In this document: positions 33,486-42,218 of the stretch, one piece after another
How positions within the stretch are numbered: position 1 is the stretch's first letter
Layout: each line of letters opens with the position of its first letter
NCBI RefSeq assembly: GCF_002532045.1
Contig: NZ_NWTG01000007.1
Location: 186,001 to 250,000, forward strand
Length of the DNA: 64,000 bases
Direction: 5' to 3'
From: Bradyrhizobium sp. C9
Lineage (GTDB): Bacteria > Pseudomonadota > Alphaproteobacteria > Rhizobiales > Xanthobacteraceae
Position numbers and translations under genes: made by a program
The notes under the pieces: model-generated
Databases searched by the model: none
Seen by the model: the letters and a program-made list of their open reading frames with translations, nothing else
What the model was told of the DNA's origin: nothing

Positions 33486-33798
33486 GTGCAGAACTCTCGT
33501 TCAAATGAAATGTCTGCATCAATGCTAGATGAAACAATCTTCTACGCAAGCCGCGGGCATTTTGAAAAAAGCGATCGCCGGAGAAATCCCTTCCGCGGGT
33601 TCCGCGCTTTGTAGTCCATCTATCCGGCTGCTGCAGGTCGGAAGGCGTCGCGCTCAACGCTCGAGAAGGCACTCCGGCAGTATCGTAGGTTTGGTTGGCG
33701 TGGGGAAAGGCGTGGTAGCCTTGCCCCGTCACCAAGGGCGCCGATCTTGTGCGCCGAGCTGCGGTTTTCAACGAATAGGCGATGCGGCCTCCGGGCTG
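33486..33798. other. gene-free stretch upstream of the Lrp gene
   Basis: 313 bases holding the Lrp promoter region and the end of the sugar-transport operon. No credible gene; open frames crossing it overlap the regulator. No clear terminator seen. Confidence 0.55.
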
Positions 33799-34731
33799 CT
33801 ACTTCAGCATCGCCGCAACGTTGTCCTTGGTTACGACGTCGAGACCGGTGTGGATGATCTCCGGCACCTTCTGGCCCTTCTTGATGGCAAGCAGCGTATC
33901 CATCGCTTTCTCGCCCATCTCGAACGGGCGCTGGCCGATCAGCCCATTGGCATAGCCCTCGTTCAGAAGTTCAAGCTGCATCTTGAGGGTGTCGGCCACG
34001 ACGAGCGTGAACTTGCCTGCATTGATCTCCGTCTTGCTCTTGCTGGCGAACGCCTTGAAGCCTTCCGGCGCGAACATCGGCCAGCCGCCGACCGGGATGA
34101 TCGCAGCAAGGTCGGGAGTTGCGGTGCGCAGATCGGTCATCTGCTGAACGCCCAGCGCAGGGTCGTCGTTGCAGAAGGTCGGCGATCCCCCGACTTCGGT
34201 CCACTTCGAACCCTTGAGCGCTTCGCGAACGCCATCGACGCGTTCGGCGAGGTTGGCCGCTCCCGGCCCGCCGGAGATCATCGCGTATTTTCCGCCATCG
34301 GGCCGGAGCTTGAGCAACTGCTTGCCGAGCGCGACGCCGAACTCCTTGTTGTCGGTGCCGATATAGGCAATCCGCTTCGAGCCCGGCGCATCCGAGTCGA
34401 ACGTGATGACGGCGATGCCGGCCGCCGTCGCCGCCTCGATCGACTTGGTCATTGCGGCAACGTCGGCGACCGAGATGGCGAGGCCGTCCACCTTCTGGGT
34501 GATGAAGTCCTGGATGATCTGCGCCTGCGTCGCCGGCTCGTGCTCGACAGGACCCTTGTAGATGCATTCGATGTTGCCGAGTTCCTTGGCGCGCTTCTGG
34601 CAACCGTCGCGCGCGAAATCGAAGAACGGATTGTTCATCGCCTTGGGCACGATCACGAACTTGTAGCTCTGGGCAAAGCCGGGCGTCGCCATCATGGCGA
34701 GGACCGCGGCGGCAAGAAGTGTCTTCCTCAT
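33799..34731 (-). CDS. sugar ABC transporter substrate-binding protein (first importer)
   Basis: A 310-residue periplasmic binding protein of the ribose/fructose type (Peripla_BP_4). ATG 34731 follows GGAGGGAAGCA. The signal peptide is MRKTLLAAAVLAMMATPGFA-QS. Marks: YKFVIVPKAMNNPFFDFARD, QIIQDFITQKVDGLAISVAD, AGIAVITFDSDAPGSKRIAYIGTDN and KYAMISGGPGAANLAERVDG. It is the last gene of the transport operon, 96 bases after its permease gene. The sugar is unknown; the single-domain ATPase partner suggests an Frc-like importer. Confidence 0.9.
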   Translation of the reverse strand: MRKTLLAAAVLAMMATPGFAQSYKFVIVPKAMNNPFFDFARDGCQKRAKELGNIECIYKGPVEHEPATQAQIIQDFITQKVDGLAISVADVAAMTKSIEAATAAGIAVITFDSDAPGSKRIAYIGTDNKEFGVALGKQLLKLRPDGGKYAMISGGPGAANLAERVDGVREALKGSKWTEVGGSPTFCNDDPALGVQQMTDLRTATPDLAAIIPVGGWPMFAPEGFKAFASKSKTEINAGKFTLVVADTLKMQLELLNEGYANGLIGQRPFEMGEKAMDTLLAIKKGQKVPEIIHTGLDVVTKDNVAAMLK

Positions 34732-34827
34732 TGCTTCCCTCCACATTGTTCTTGTGCCTATTCCTCGAAATCAGCGCCTCCCGGAGGCGGATAGGCGAAC
34801 ATTCATGATCCTCCGGGGACGAACTCT

Positions 34828-35913
34828 TCAGGCCATGCGCGAGCGGAGGCGATCGACCAGCACCGCTGCGATGATGATCACGCCCACCAAGGTCTGCTGC
34901 CAATAGGAGTTGACCTGCGCGAGCACGAGGCCGTTGCGGATCACCTCGAGCAGCACGCAGCCGACGATCGCTCCGAGCGGGCCGCCGGCGCCGCCGGCGA
35001 GATTGGCGCCGCCGATGACGGCGGCCGCGATGACATTGAGCTCGTAGGACGTCGCCATGTTTGCCGGCGCCGATCCCAGCCAGCCGCAGATGATGATGCC
35101 TTGCAGGCCCGCGGCGAGCGCGCAGATCACGTAGATCTCGATCTTTACCCGGACGACCGGAATGCCGGTCAGCGCTGCCGCCTTCTCATTGCCGCCGACG
35201 GCGAAGACGTGGCGGCCGAAGCCGGTGTGGTGCAGTACGACTGCCATCGCGACCGCGAGAATGACGAGGTAGATGAACGGTGCGGGCATGCCGAACGCGA
35301 CGCCCGACGTCAGCGTGTAGAAATAACCGGCGTCGGGGCCGCTGGGAAAGCTGCCGCGGCCGTTGGAGACGACGTAGCCGAGGCCGCGCACGATCGAGAG
35401 CATGCCGAGCGTGGTGACGAAGGGCGACAGTCCGAGCACCGCGATGCAGAAGCCATTGACCAGGCCGACGATCAGTGCGACGCCGAGCCCTGCCAGGATC
35501 GAGACCAGCAGGATCAATCCGGGCACATTGGCGATCACGGTCTTGCCGTCGCCGGCCAGATGTACGAACCAGTCAGCGCCAGCCATGCCCGGTGTCGAGA
35601 TCTGCGTCATGACCATCGAGGTGATCATCGCGGAAAAGCACATCACCGAGCCGACCGAGAGATCGATGCCGCCCGTGATGATGACGAAAGTCACGCCGAG
35701 CGTGGCGATGGCGATGAAGGAAAAATTCTTCGCCACATTCTGGATGTTGCCCTCGGTGAGGAAGTAGGGGCTGGCGAAGTTCATCACCACGAACAGCGCC
35801 ACCAGCGCGAGCAGGACGTAGCCGGTCTGCGAGGCAAACAAGCCGCTCTGCCACCATTTGGCCTTGCCGACATTGGTGAAGGTGATGGGAGATTCCAGGG
35901 GCGTGGCCATCAC
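34828..35913 (-). CDS. sugar ABC transporter permease (first importer)
   Basis: A 361-residue inner-membrane permease of the RbsC/FrcC type with about ten helices. Conserved blocks are VALFVVMNFASPYFLTEGNI, TLGVTFVIITGGIDLSVGSVM, GLVNGFCIAVLGLSPFVTTLGMLSIVRGLGYVVSNG and GGANLAGGAGGPLGAIVGCVLLEVI. It overlaps the ATPase gene by 4 bases (35910-35913), so the pair is coupled. Length equals that of FrcC. Confidence 0.92.
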   Translation of the reverse strand: MMATPLESPITFTNVGKAKWWQSGLFASQTGYVLLALVALFVVMNFASPYFLTEGNIQNVAKNFSFIAIATLGVTFVIITGGIDLSVGSVMCFSAMITSMVMTQISTPGMAGADWFVHLAGDGKTVIANVPGLILLVSILAGLGVALIVGLVNGFCIAVLGLSPFVTTLGMLSIVRGLGYVVSNGRGSFPSGPDAGYFYTLTSGVAFGMPAPFIYLVILAVAMAVVLHHTGFGRHVFAVGGNEKAAALTGIPVVRVKIEIYVICALAAGLQGIIICGWLGSAPANMATSYELNVIAAAVIGGANLAGGAGGPLGAIVGCVLLEVIRNGLVLAQVNSYWQQTLVGVIIIAAVLVDRLRSRMA

Positions 35914-36674
35914 GCAGCCTCCTTCGCTCCCGTGATGAGGGAGGTGACTTCTTCGGGGCTGGTGTCGGCGATCGCTTTGTCGGCGCGTTTCTCGCCGCGG
36001 CGCATGACGACGACGCGGTCGCAGACCGCGAACACGTCGGGCATGCGGTGCGAGATCAGCATCACCGCGACGCCCTGTTCCTTCAGACGATGGATCAGGC
36101 CCAGCACCTGCTCGACTTGCCGGACAGAGATCGCGGCCGTCGGCTCGTCCATCATCACGAGCTTGGCATTCGACAGCCGCGTCCGTGCGATCGCGACCGC
36201 CTGGCGCTGACCGCCCGACATCTGCTTGACGAGATCGTGCGGCCGGGTCTCCGAGCGCAGCTCGCCGAACAGCTCGAGCGCGCGGGCCGCCATCGCCTTG
36301 TGGTCGAGCAACGCGAACGGACCAAGCCTGCGCTTGAGCTCACGGCCGAGGAAGACATTGGCCGCTGCCGTGAGGTTGTCGGCGAGCGCGAGGTCCTGGT
36401 AGACCACTTCGATCCCGATCGCGCGGGCATCGATCGGTCGGGCGAAATGAACCGGCTTGCCGTCAAAGCGGATCTCGCCGTGGCTCGGCGGGAAATTGCC
36501 GGCAATGAGCTTGACCAGCGTCGATTTGCCGGCGCCGTTATCTCCCATCAGGCCGAGCACCTCGCCGGGAGAAACGCGCAGGTCGACGCCATGCAACGCG
36601 CGAATGGCGCCGAACTCCTTGCCGATGCCCTTCAACTCAAGGACCGCGAGCCCGGCGTCGTGAGGGGTTACCAT
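35910..36674 (-). CDS. sugar ABC transporter ATP-binding protein, single domain (FrcA-like)
   Basis: A 254-residue ATPase with one nucleotide-binding domain: Walker A GDNGAGKST, Q-loop VVYQDLALADNL, signature MSGGQRQAVAIAR, Walker B LVMMDEPTAAIS and switch LISHRMPDV. Sugar importers of the CUT2 group normally use a double-domain ATPase, as the second importer here does; a single-domain form is known in the Sinorhizobium fructose system FrcBCA. Transcribed after the porin gene (38-base gap) and overlapping the permease. Confidence 0.92.
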   Translation of the reverse strand: MVTPHDAGLAVLELKGIGKEFGAIRALHGVDLRVSPGEVLGLMGDNGAGKSTLVKLIAGNFPPSHGEIRFDGKPVHFARPIDARAIGIEVVYQDLALADNLTAAANVFLGRELKRRLGPFALLDHKAMAARALELFGELRSETRPHDLVKQMSGGQRQAVAIARTRLSNAKLVMMDEPTAAISVRQVEQVLGLIHRLKEQGVAVMLISHRMPDVFAVCDRVVVMRRGEKRADKAIADTSPEEVTSLITGAKEAA

Positions 36675-36712
36675 GGCTGGTTTCGCTCAGACATGCTGGC
36701 AACCCCTCCCGA

Positions 36713-38062
36713 TCAGAAATGCACCAGCGTGCGCAGGCCAAGGACCCAGGCATTCTCGGTCTTGATGCCGGCGGCATTGTAGCCGCGCCCGCCGGGATTG
36801 ATCACGTATTGGGCGTCGAACTTGAGGTTCATCCAGCCGGTCGCCTGCCAGCCGTACCAGGCTTCGATCGGAACTTCGTTTCCACCCGCATTCAGGGTGA
36901 GCGCCGCCGAATTCACGTGGGTCGTACCCACTGCGAAGCCGACTTCGTCTTCCGGGCGCCAGGAGAACGTTCCGGTGTGCCTGAAGCCCAGGGCGACCTG
37001 GTAGTCCTGATACGACGTCCGGTGATCGGCGACGGTCGTATTGAGGAACATGTACCAACCCTGTGCCTTTGCACCTTCAACGGTCAGCCGCTGCAGGATC
37101 GATTCATAGATGCCATAGCGGCCGCGTTGATCGCCCAGATTCTGGTCCGAGACGCCACCGATGCCGGGGGCGATCGCGATGATACCGGGGAGGCCACCGT
37201 CGATCGTCGACGCGCTGTCATACCAGCCGCCGAAGCGCCAGGTCCCGTTCAGCGGACCGCTCGGCGCCCAGACCACCTCGACCGGCACGAGCACGCCGGA
37301 GGCCCGGCTCGAGCCGGGGACGCCCGGCAGGAAGTAGGTCGCGGAGTCCGAGGTCGTCAGATAGTTCGGATTGGCGTCGTAGACGCCGACCGAAAGCTGC
37401 CATTCCTTGGTGAAGTTGTAGTGTGCGACACCGGCCCATTGGCTCACCGGCCAGTTGTAGATGTAGCCACCCTGGATGTTGCCGGGCTGACCGCCGCAGA
37501 AGGTCAGGTTGATGAACTCGCACAGGCCGAAGAAGAAGTCCGAGCCGACCGGCAAGCGGCCGCCCTTGAGTTCAAGGCGATCATCGAACAGCTTCTGCGA
37601 GTAGTAGAGTTCGGTGAGGCGCAGGATGTTGCCGCGGCCGAACACTTCGTTGGTGAGCTGCAAGGCCGGAATGCCTGCCTCGTCGTTCAGGTTGCGGCCG
37701 AAGCGATCGACCAGTGTGAGACCGACCGTGCCGCCCTGGATGCCGGCAAGTTTCGCCATGTCGAACTTGGCCTGAAAAAACAGCTGTCCGGCGTTGGCGC
37801 CGGTGTTCCTGTTGCCGCCTGACAGGTTGGTGACGGCTTCATCGCCCAGCGTCAGGGCCAGCGAGATGCCCCGCTCCTTCAGCTGCGTCCTGCCGAGATC
37901 GCCGAACAGATACGGTCGCGTCCAGAAATCATCGGTCTCCGTGTAAGGCACAGGCGGAGCCTTCGTTAAGAGATCGGCGGCATGTGCGCCGACGTTGGAC
38001 AGAGATAACAAGGCGATCCCCACGCCGCACGCTCGCGCGATGTTTACAGACCAAGGTGACAT
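36713..38062 (-). CDS. OprB-type carbohydrate-selective outer-membrane porin
   Basis: A 449-residue beta-barrel porin from ATG 38062 (GGGAGTGCAG just upstream; a reading to 38119 is less likely). The signal ends near GAHAADLL. The N-terminal DFWTRPYLFGDLGRTQLKERGISLALTLGDEAVTNLSGG and barrel strands such as WAGVAHYNFTKEWQLSVGVYDAN and the final aromatic strand ending LGLRTLVHF match OprB. C-terminal Phe is the usual barrel-assembly signal. It lies between the two importer halves and would let sugars across the outer membrane for both. Confidence 0.88.
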   Translation of the reverse strand: MSPWSVNIARACGVGIALLSLSNVGAHAADLLTKAPPVPYTETDDFWTRPYLFGDLGRTQLKERGISLALTLGDEAVTNLSGGNRNTGANAGQLFFQAKFDMAKLAGIQGGTVGLTLVDRFGRNLNDEAGIPALQLTNEVFGRGNILRLTELYYSQKLFDDRLELKGGRLPVGSDFFFGLCEFINLTFCGGQPGNIQGGYIYNWPVSQWAGVAHYNFTKEWQLSVGVYDANPNYLTTSDSATYFLPGVPGSSRASGVLVPVEVVWAPSGPLNGTWRFGGWYDSASTIDGGLPGIIAIAPGIGGVSDQNLGDQRGRYGIYESILQRLTVEGAKAQGWYMFLNTTVADHRTSYQDYQVALGFRHTGTFSWRPEDEVGFAVGTTHVNSAALTLNAGGNEVPIEAWYGWQATGWMNLKFDAQYVINPGGRGYNAAGIKTENAWVLGLRTLVHF

Positions 38063-38362
38063 TTTCTGCACTCCCAGCGTCCCCGGCTTTGTCCATTTTT
38101 GCGTCACGTTCCTGCCCAAAGCCCTTCAGCCTGGAACGTGCCCCCGTCAGTGTAGCGACTCGTCAACTTGAGATAGAAAATCCACGCGCACCAAAGCCAT
38201 TCAGGACGGTGGTGAGGTCTGCCCGCGGCCGGGCTCGGCCCACAGCGCCGACATGGACGCGAGCGTCGGATGCCTGATCAGTCTTGCGCATCGAACTCTT
38301 CCCCTGTCCCTCTACCCAAGTCGCCGCGGTCATATTCCCGATCCCGGTTCTTCGTCGTCGAG
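38063..38362. other. gene-free stretch between the porin and second permease genes
   Basis: 300 bases. No gene or clear terminator or promoter seen; it could hold an internal promoter for the porin and the first importer. Confidence 0.5.
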
Positions 38363-39424
38363 CTAAGCCTGGTCGCCCGCGCTCGTCGGCAACGCTGCCG
38401 CGCCGCGCGGAGACGCGCTTTGCAGCATCGTGGTTTCCTTTGATCGAGGTGCCGTGCGGGCGAGGCCGGCGAGCGCCGCCTTGCGCCTGCGCCGGGCCTG
38501 CAATTGCTGATCTGCCAGCACGCCGATCAGAATCACGGTTCCCATCACCGCGAAGTTCAGGGAGTTCGGAATGCCGAGGATGTTCACGAGGTTCTGCAGC
38601 ACCTGCAGCAGCGCTGTCCCCAGCACGATGCCGAGAATGGAGCCTTCGCCGCCGCGCAGGCTGCAGCCGCCGAGGACGGCCGCGGCAATCGCATAGAGTT
38701 CGTAGAAATTGCCGAAGGAACTCGGGGACACCGAGTTGGTGTAGAAGACGAACATCACGGTCGAGACGCCGGCGAGGCCGCCGCTGATGACATAGGCGGT
38801 CGCGATCACGAGATTCGTCCTGATGCCGGAGTAGCGCGCCGCTTCCTCGTTCTTGCCCACCGCATAAAGCCAGCGCCCGTAGACCGAACGATGCAGCAGC
38901 ACGCCGAGGATCACCGCAAGGATGATCAGGAAGATGAAGGTGTTCGGGATGCCCGCGACATTGCCGGAGGCGATGTTGCTCAGCGTGCTGGCCTCGTCGC
39001 CGTAGCCGAAGCCGCGGGTCGAATCGCTGGTGTAATAACGTGCGGCGCCGCGGTAGATCAGCAGCCCGCACAGTGTCACGATGAAGGGCTGCATCTTCAG
39101 CCGGGTGATCAGGAAACCCTGGATGCCGCCCAGCGCGAGCCCGCCCAACAGCACCAGCACCAGCGCGAAAGGCCAGGGCACCTGATACGTCGTCAGCAGG
39201 TCGATGAAGACGACGCCAAGCAGCGCGAACATCGAGCCGAGCGAAAGATCGATGCCTCCGGTGATGATGACCAATCCTTCGCCCAGCGCGAACACACCGA
39301 ACAGGCCGATCAAATTGGCCATGTTCAGCAGGTTCACGAACGACAGGAAGGCCGGATTGATCGCGCCGGTGATGGCGGAGATCACCGCCAGCAGCAAGAA
39401 CAGGCCGAGTTCCTTCTTCATCAT
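38363..39424 (-). CDS. sugar ABC transporter permease (second importer)
   Basis: A 353-residue RbsC-type permease: LIGLFGVFALGEGLVIITGG-IDLSLGSMFALLGV, GGIQGFLITRLKMQPFIVTLCGLLIYRGAARYYTSDSTRG, AVLGGCSLRGGEGSILGIVLGTALLQVLQNL. The C-terminus has an unusual basic extension (QLQARRRRKAALAG...) of about 40 residues beyond the last helix. Overlaps the ATPase gene by 4 bases (39421-39424). Substrate unknown. Confidence 0.91.
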   Translation of the reverse strand: MMKKELGLFLLLAVISAITGAINPAFLSFVNLLNMANLIGLFGVFALGEGLVIITGGIDLSLGSMFALLGVVFIDLLTTYQVPWPFALVLVLLGGLALGGIQGFLITRLKMQPFIVTLCGLLIYRGAARYYTSDSTRGFGYGDEASTLSNIASGNVAGIPNTFIFLIILAVILGVLLHRSVYGRWLYAVGKNEEAARYSGIRTNLVIATAYVISGGLAGVSTVMFVFYTNSVSPSSFGNFYELYAIAAAVLGGCSLRGGEGSILGIVLGTALLQVLQNLVNILGIPNSLNFAVMGTVILIGVLADQQLQARRRRKAALAGLARTAPRSKETTMLQSASPRGAAALPTSAGDQA

Positions 39425-40947
39425 GGCGCAGCGGTCTCCAGGGTTTCGAGCGCCTGGCCGACCGCCAGTCTCAACACGTTGTATTCGCTGAACTGGTCGC
39501 GCTCGAGCACGCCGCTGACGCTGCCTTCATGCATCACCGCGACCCGGTCGGAGACGCCGATGACCTCTTCCATGTCGGATGAGATCATCACGATCGCGAC
39601 GCCCTGGTCGGCGAGGCTGCGCATCAGCGCGTAGATCTCGCTCTTGGCGCCGACATCGATGCCGCGGGTCGGCTCGTCGAAGAACATCACGCGCGGCTGC
39701 ATCGAAAGCCACTTGCCGAGCACCACCTTCTGCTGGTTGCCGCCGGAGAGCGTCACGGCCTCGATGTCGATGCTCGGTGCCTTGATCGACAGGCGCCGTG
39801 CTTGTTCCTTCGCGATCTTGCGCTCGGATCCGCCGTTGACCAGCCACATCCGCGCGTGATCCAGCAGGCTCGCGAGCGTCACGTTCTCCCGGATCGGCAG
39901 CTCCAGCACGAGTCCGGATTTCTTGCGATCCTCCGGCACGAGGTAAATCCCTTGCCTGATGGCATCGCGCGGCGAGGCGACGCCGACCGGCGTGTTGTCG
40001 ATCCTGATCTCGCCACCCAGCAACGGGTCGACGCCGAACACGGCGCGGGCCAGCGAAGTGCGGCCGGCGCCGACGAGCCCGGCGAGGCCGAGGATCTCGC
40101 CGCGCCGCACGGAAAGATCGATCTGCCGGTCGGGAAAGGCCGTCGTCACAACGCCGGCGATATCGCAACCACCCGGCTCTGGCGAGCGTGCCGGCGGCGT
40201 GTACAGCGCCTTCAGGTCACGGCCGATCATCAGGCGGATCATTGCCGCATGGCTCAGCTCGTTGCGCGCCAGCTCGCCCACGGTGCGTCCGTCGCGCAGC
40301 ACCACGACGCGATCGGCGCAGCTCATGATCTCACCCAGCCGGTGAGAGATGTAGATCACCGAGATGCCGTGCGCCTTCAGGTCGGCAATCACCTCGAGCA
40401 GCCGTTCCGTCTCCGAAATCGTCAGGCTGGAGGTCGGCTCATCCATGATGATCACGCGGGCATCGATCGAGAGCGCCTTGGCGATCTCCACCATCTGGCG
40501 CTCGGCGATCGACAGATTGTCGACCAGCGTGTTCGGCGCGAAATCGGCACCGAGCCGTTCCAGCAGCGGGGTTACGCGGGCGTGCATCTGCGCATTGTCC
40601 ACCAGCTTCAGCGGGCCGCCGGCGAGCTTCTCGCGTCCGATGAAGACATTGGCCGCGACGTCGAGATTCTCGAACAGGTTCAGTTCCTGGTGCACAAAGG
40701 CGATGCCGGCGAGGGTCGCCTCGTTCACCGTCATCCTTGCGTGGTCGTTGCCGCCGATGCGGATCACGCCCGCGCTCGGCGCGATCACGCCGGCCAGCAC
40801 GCGCATCAGCGTCGATTTGCCGGCGCCGTTCTCTCCGATCAGGCCCAGCACCTCGCCGCGGCAGACGCGCAAATTGACGTCGTCGAGCGCCCTGACTCCG
40901 GGGTAGGTCTTGCTGATTCCGCTGAGTTCGAGCAGCGTCTCCGCCAT
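39421..40947 (-). CDS. sugar ABC transporter ATP-binding protein, double domain (second importer)
   Basis: A 508-residue RbsA/MglA-type fused ATPase. The first domain has Walker A GENGAGKST, signature LSIAERQMVEIAKAL and Walker B VIIMDEPTSSLT; the second has the degenerate P-loop region GLVGAGRTSLARAVFG, signature LSGGNQQKVVLGKWL and VMFFDEPTRGIDVG, as is normal in this family. GVRALDDVNLRVCRGEVLGL precedes the first Walker A. 64 bases after the binding-protein gene. Confidence 0.93.
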   Translation of the reverse strand: MAETLLELSGISKTYPGVRALDDVNLRVCRGEVLGLIGENGAGKSTLMRVLAGVIAPSAGVIRIGGNDHARMTVNEATLAGIAFVHQELNLFENLDVAANVFIGREKLAGGPLKLVDNAQMHARVTPLLERLGADFAPNTLVDNLSIAERQMVEIAKALSIDARVIIMDEPTSSLTISETERLLEVIADLKAHGISVIYISHRLGEIMSCADRVVVLRDGRTVGELARNELSHAAMIRLMIGRDLKALYTPPARSPEPGGCDIAGVVTTAFPDRQIDLSVRRGEILGLAGLVGAGRTSLARAVFGVDPLLGGEIRIDNTPVGVASPRDAIRQGIYLVPEDRKKSGLVLELPIRENVTLASLLDHARMWLVNGGSERKIAKEQARRLSIKAPSIDIEAVTLSGGNQQKVVLGKWLSMQPRVMFFDEPTRGIDVGAKSEIYALMRSLADQGVAIVMISSDMEEVIGVSDRVAVMHEGSVSGVLERDQFSEYNVLRLAVGQALETLETAAP

Positions 40948-41011
40948 TCGGCATGTCCTCCTGCAGCCCGCCCGGCGGCCAGTGGCGGCCGGGCGGTGAA
41001 GCCGACTGAAG

Positions 41012-41977
41012 CTACTTTTTCAGCAGTTCCTTCAATTGCCCGGCGAACTCCGCGACGTTGGTCTTGCTGATCACCTTGGTCGGCACGATCAGCTTGCTGT
41101 CCTTCGGAATCCAGGACTTGTCGCCGTTCAGCGTCTTGATGATGTTGGTGGCGGAGAGATAGCCGAACTCGTAGGGCTGCTGCACCACGGTGGATTCGAT
41201 CGTGCCGTCGGAAATGCCCCGCAGCGTGCGCTGGTCCTCGTCGAAGCCGACGATCTTCACCTTGCCGGCCTTGCCCGCGGCCTTCACCGCATCATAGATC
41301 AGCGGAGTCTCGTAGCTCCACAGGCCGGAGAGCAGTGCGATATCAGGGTATTTGACGAGCACGTTCTCCATGTTCGCCTTGGCCTTGGCAAAGTCCACCT
41401 GGTCGGTGAACACGTCGACCAGCTCGACCTTGGTGCCGGCGATCGATTCCTTGATGCCCTGTACGCGCTCGCGGGCGTTGTCGGCATCCATCGTTCCGAC
41501 GAACAGCGCGATCTTGCCGCCGTTCGGCAGCGCCTTCTTGATCTCCTCGCCGGCCTGTCGCCCGGCCGCGACGTTGTCGGTGCCGATATAGGCGAGACGG
41601 TTGCTCTGCGGCGCGTCGCTGTCCGTCGTGATCAGCACGGTCTTGGCCGCGACCTTGTTGAGTTCTTCGGTTGCATGCGGCGCATCGTCGACCGAGATCG
41701 AGATGCCGGCGACACCGCGCACCAGGAGGTCGTCCAGCTCGCGCCGCTGGCCAGCCGCGGTGCCTTCGTTGGTGACGATCAACTCGATATTGTATTCCGG
41801 GTGCTCCTTCTGCGCCTTCTCAAGCCCGCGGCCCGCGATGGTCCAGAAGTCGGCTGCGACGTTGGTCACCAGCGCGATGGTCTTTTTCTGCTGCGCCTGT
41901 GCTATCCCTGTGGCCATCGCGAGCGCGGCTGCGCCCGCCAACAGCGGCACGATCAATCTTCTCATTGAGTCATTCAT
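41012..41977 (-). CDS. sugar ABC transporter substrate-binding protein (second importer)
   Basis: A 321-residue RbsB-type periplasmic protein. ATG 41977 is chosen (GGGAGG 6 bases upstream; GTG 41983 sits on the ribosome site). Signal: RRLIVPLLAGAAALAMATGIAQA-QQ. Marks: TIALVTNVAADFWTIAGRGLEKAQKEHPEYNIE, LDDLLVRGVAGISISVDDAPHATEELN, TDSDAPQSNRLAYIGTDNVAAGRQAGE. First gene of the seven-gene transport operon and divergent from the ROK regulator, which makes it the prime candidate for ROK control. Confidence 0.91.
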   Translation of the reverse strand: MNDSMRRLIVPLLAGAAALAMATGIAQAQQKKTIALVTNVAADFWTIAGRGLEKAQKEHPEYNIELIVTNEGTAAGQRRELDDLLVRGVAGISISVDDAPHATEELNKVAAKTVLITTDSDAPQSNRLAYIGTDNVAAGRQAGEEIKKALPNGGKIALFVGTMDADNARERVQGIKESIAGTKVELVDVFTDQVDFAKAKANMENVLVKYPDIALLSGLWSYETPLIYDAVKAAGKAGKVKIVGFDEDQRTLRGISDGTIESTVVQQPYEFGYLSATNIIKTLNGDKSWIPKDSKLIVPTKVISKTNVAEFAGQLKELLKK

Positions 41978-42053
41978 ATGCACCTCCCTGTCGACACCCC
42001 CGGTGAGGGGTTTTCACGCTCGGCGCTTTTCACGCCTTATTTTATTCACGTAA

Positions 42054-42065
42054 CTAATAAATTAG
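42054..42065. promoter_or_regulatory. possible ROK operator in the divergent promoter
   Basis: CTAAT-AA-ATTAG, a 5-2-5 inverted repeat in an AT-rich island (42030-42110) between the divergent importer operon and ROK gene. AT-rich palindromes are typical ROK/NagC/XylR-type operators; this one is short and tentative. Confidence 0.3.
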
Positions 42066-42218
42066 CGCGACAAAATGTCCAGTCAAGGATGCTGATGCCC
42101 CAATATTCAAGCAAAAATAGTGTTGTGGTGGTGTATTGTTGCCACTATCGACGCCTTTTGACCATTATATGAGTTGCTCGCGTTGAATAACTTCACCAAG
42201 AGAATTAAAAAAGCCGAT

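Noticed and set aside
33430..33771. 113-codon minus-strand ORF upstream of the Lrp gene
   Set aside because: Overlaps the regulator's start in another frame and has no motif or ribosome site.
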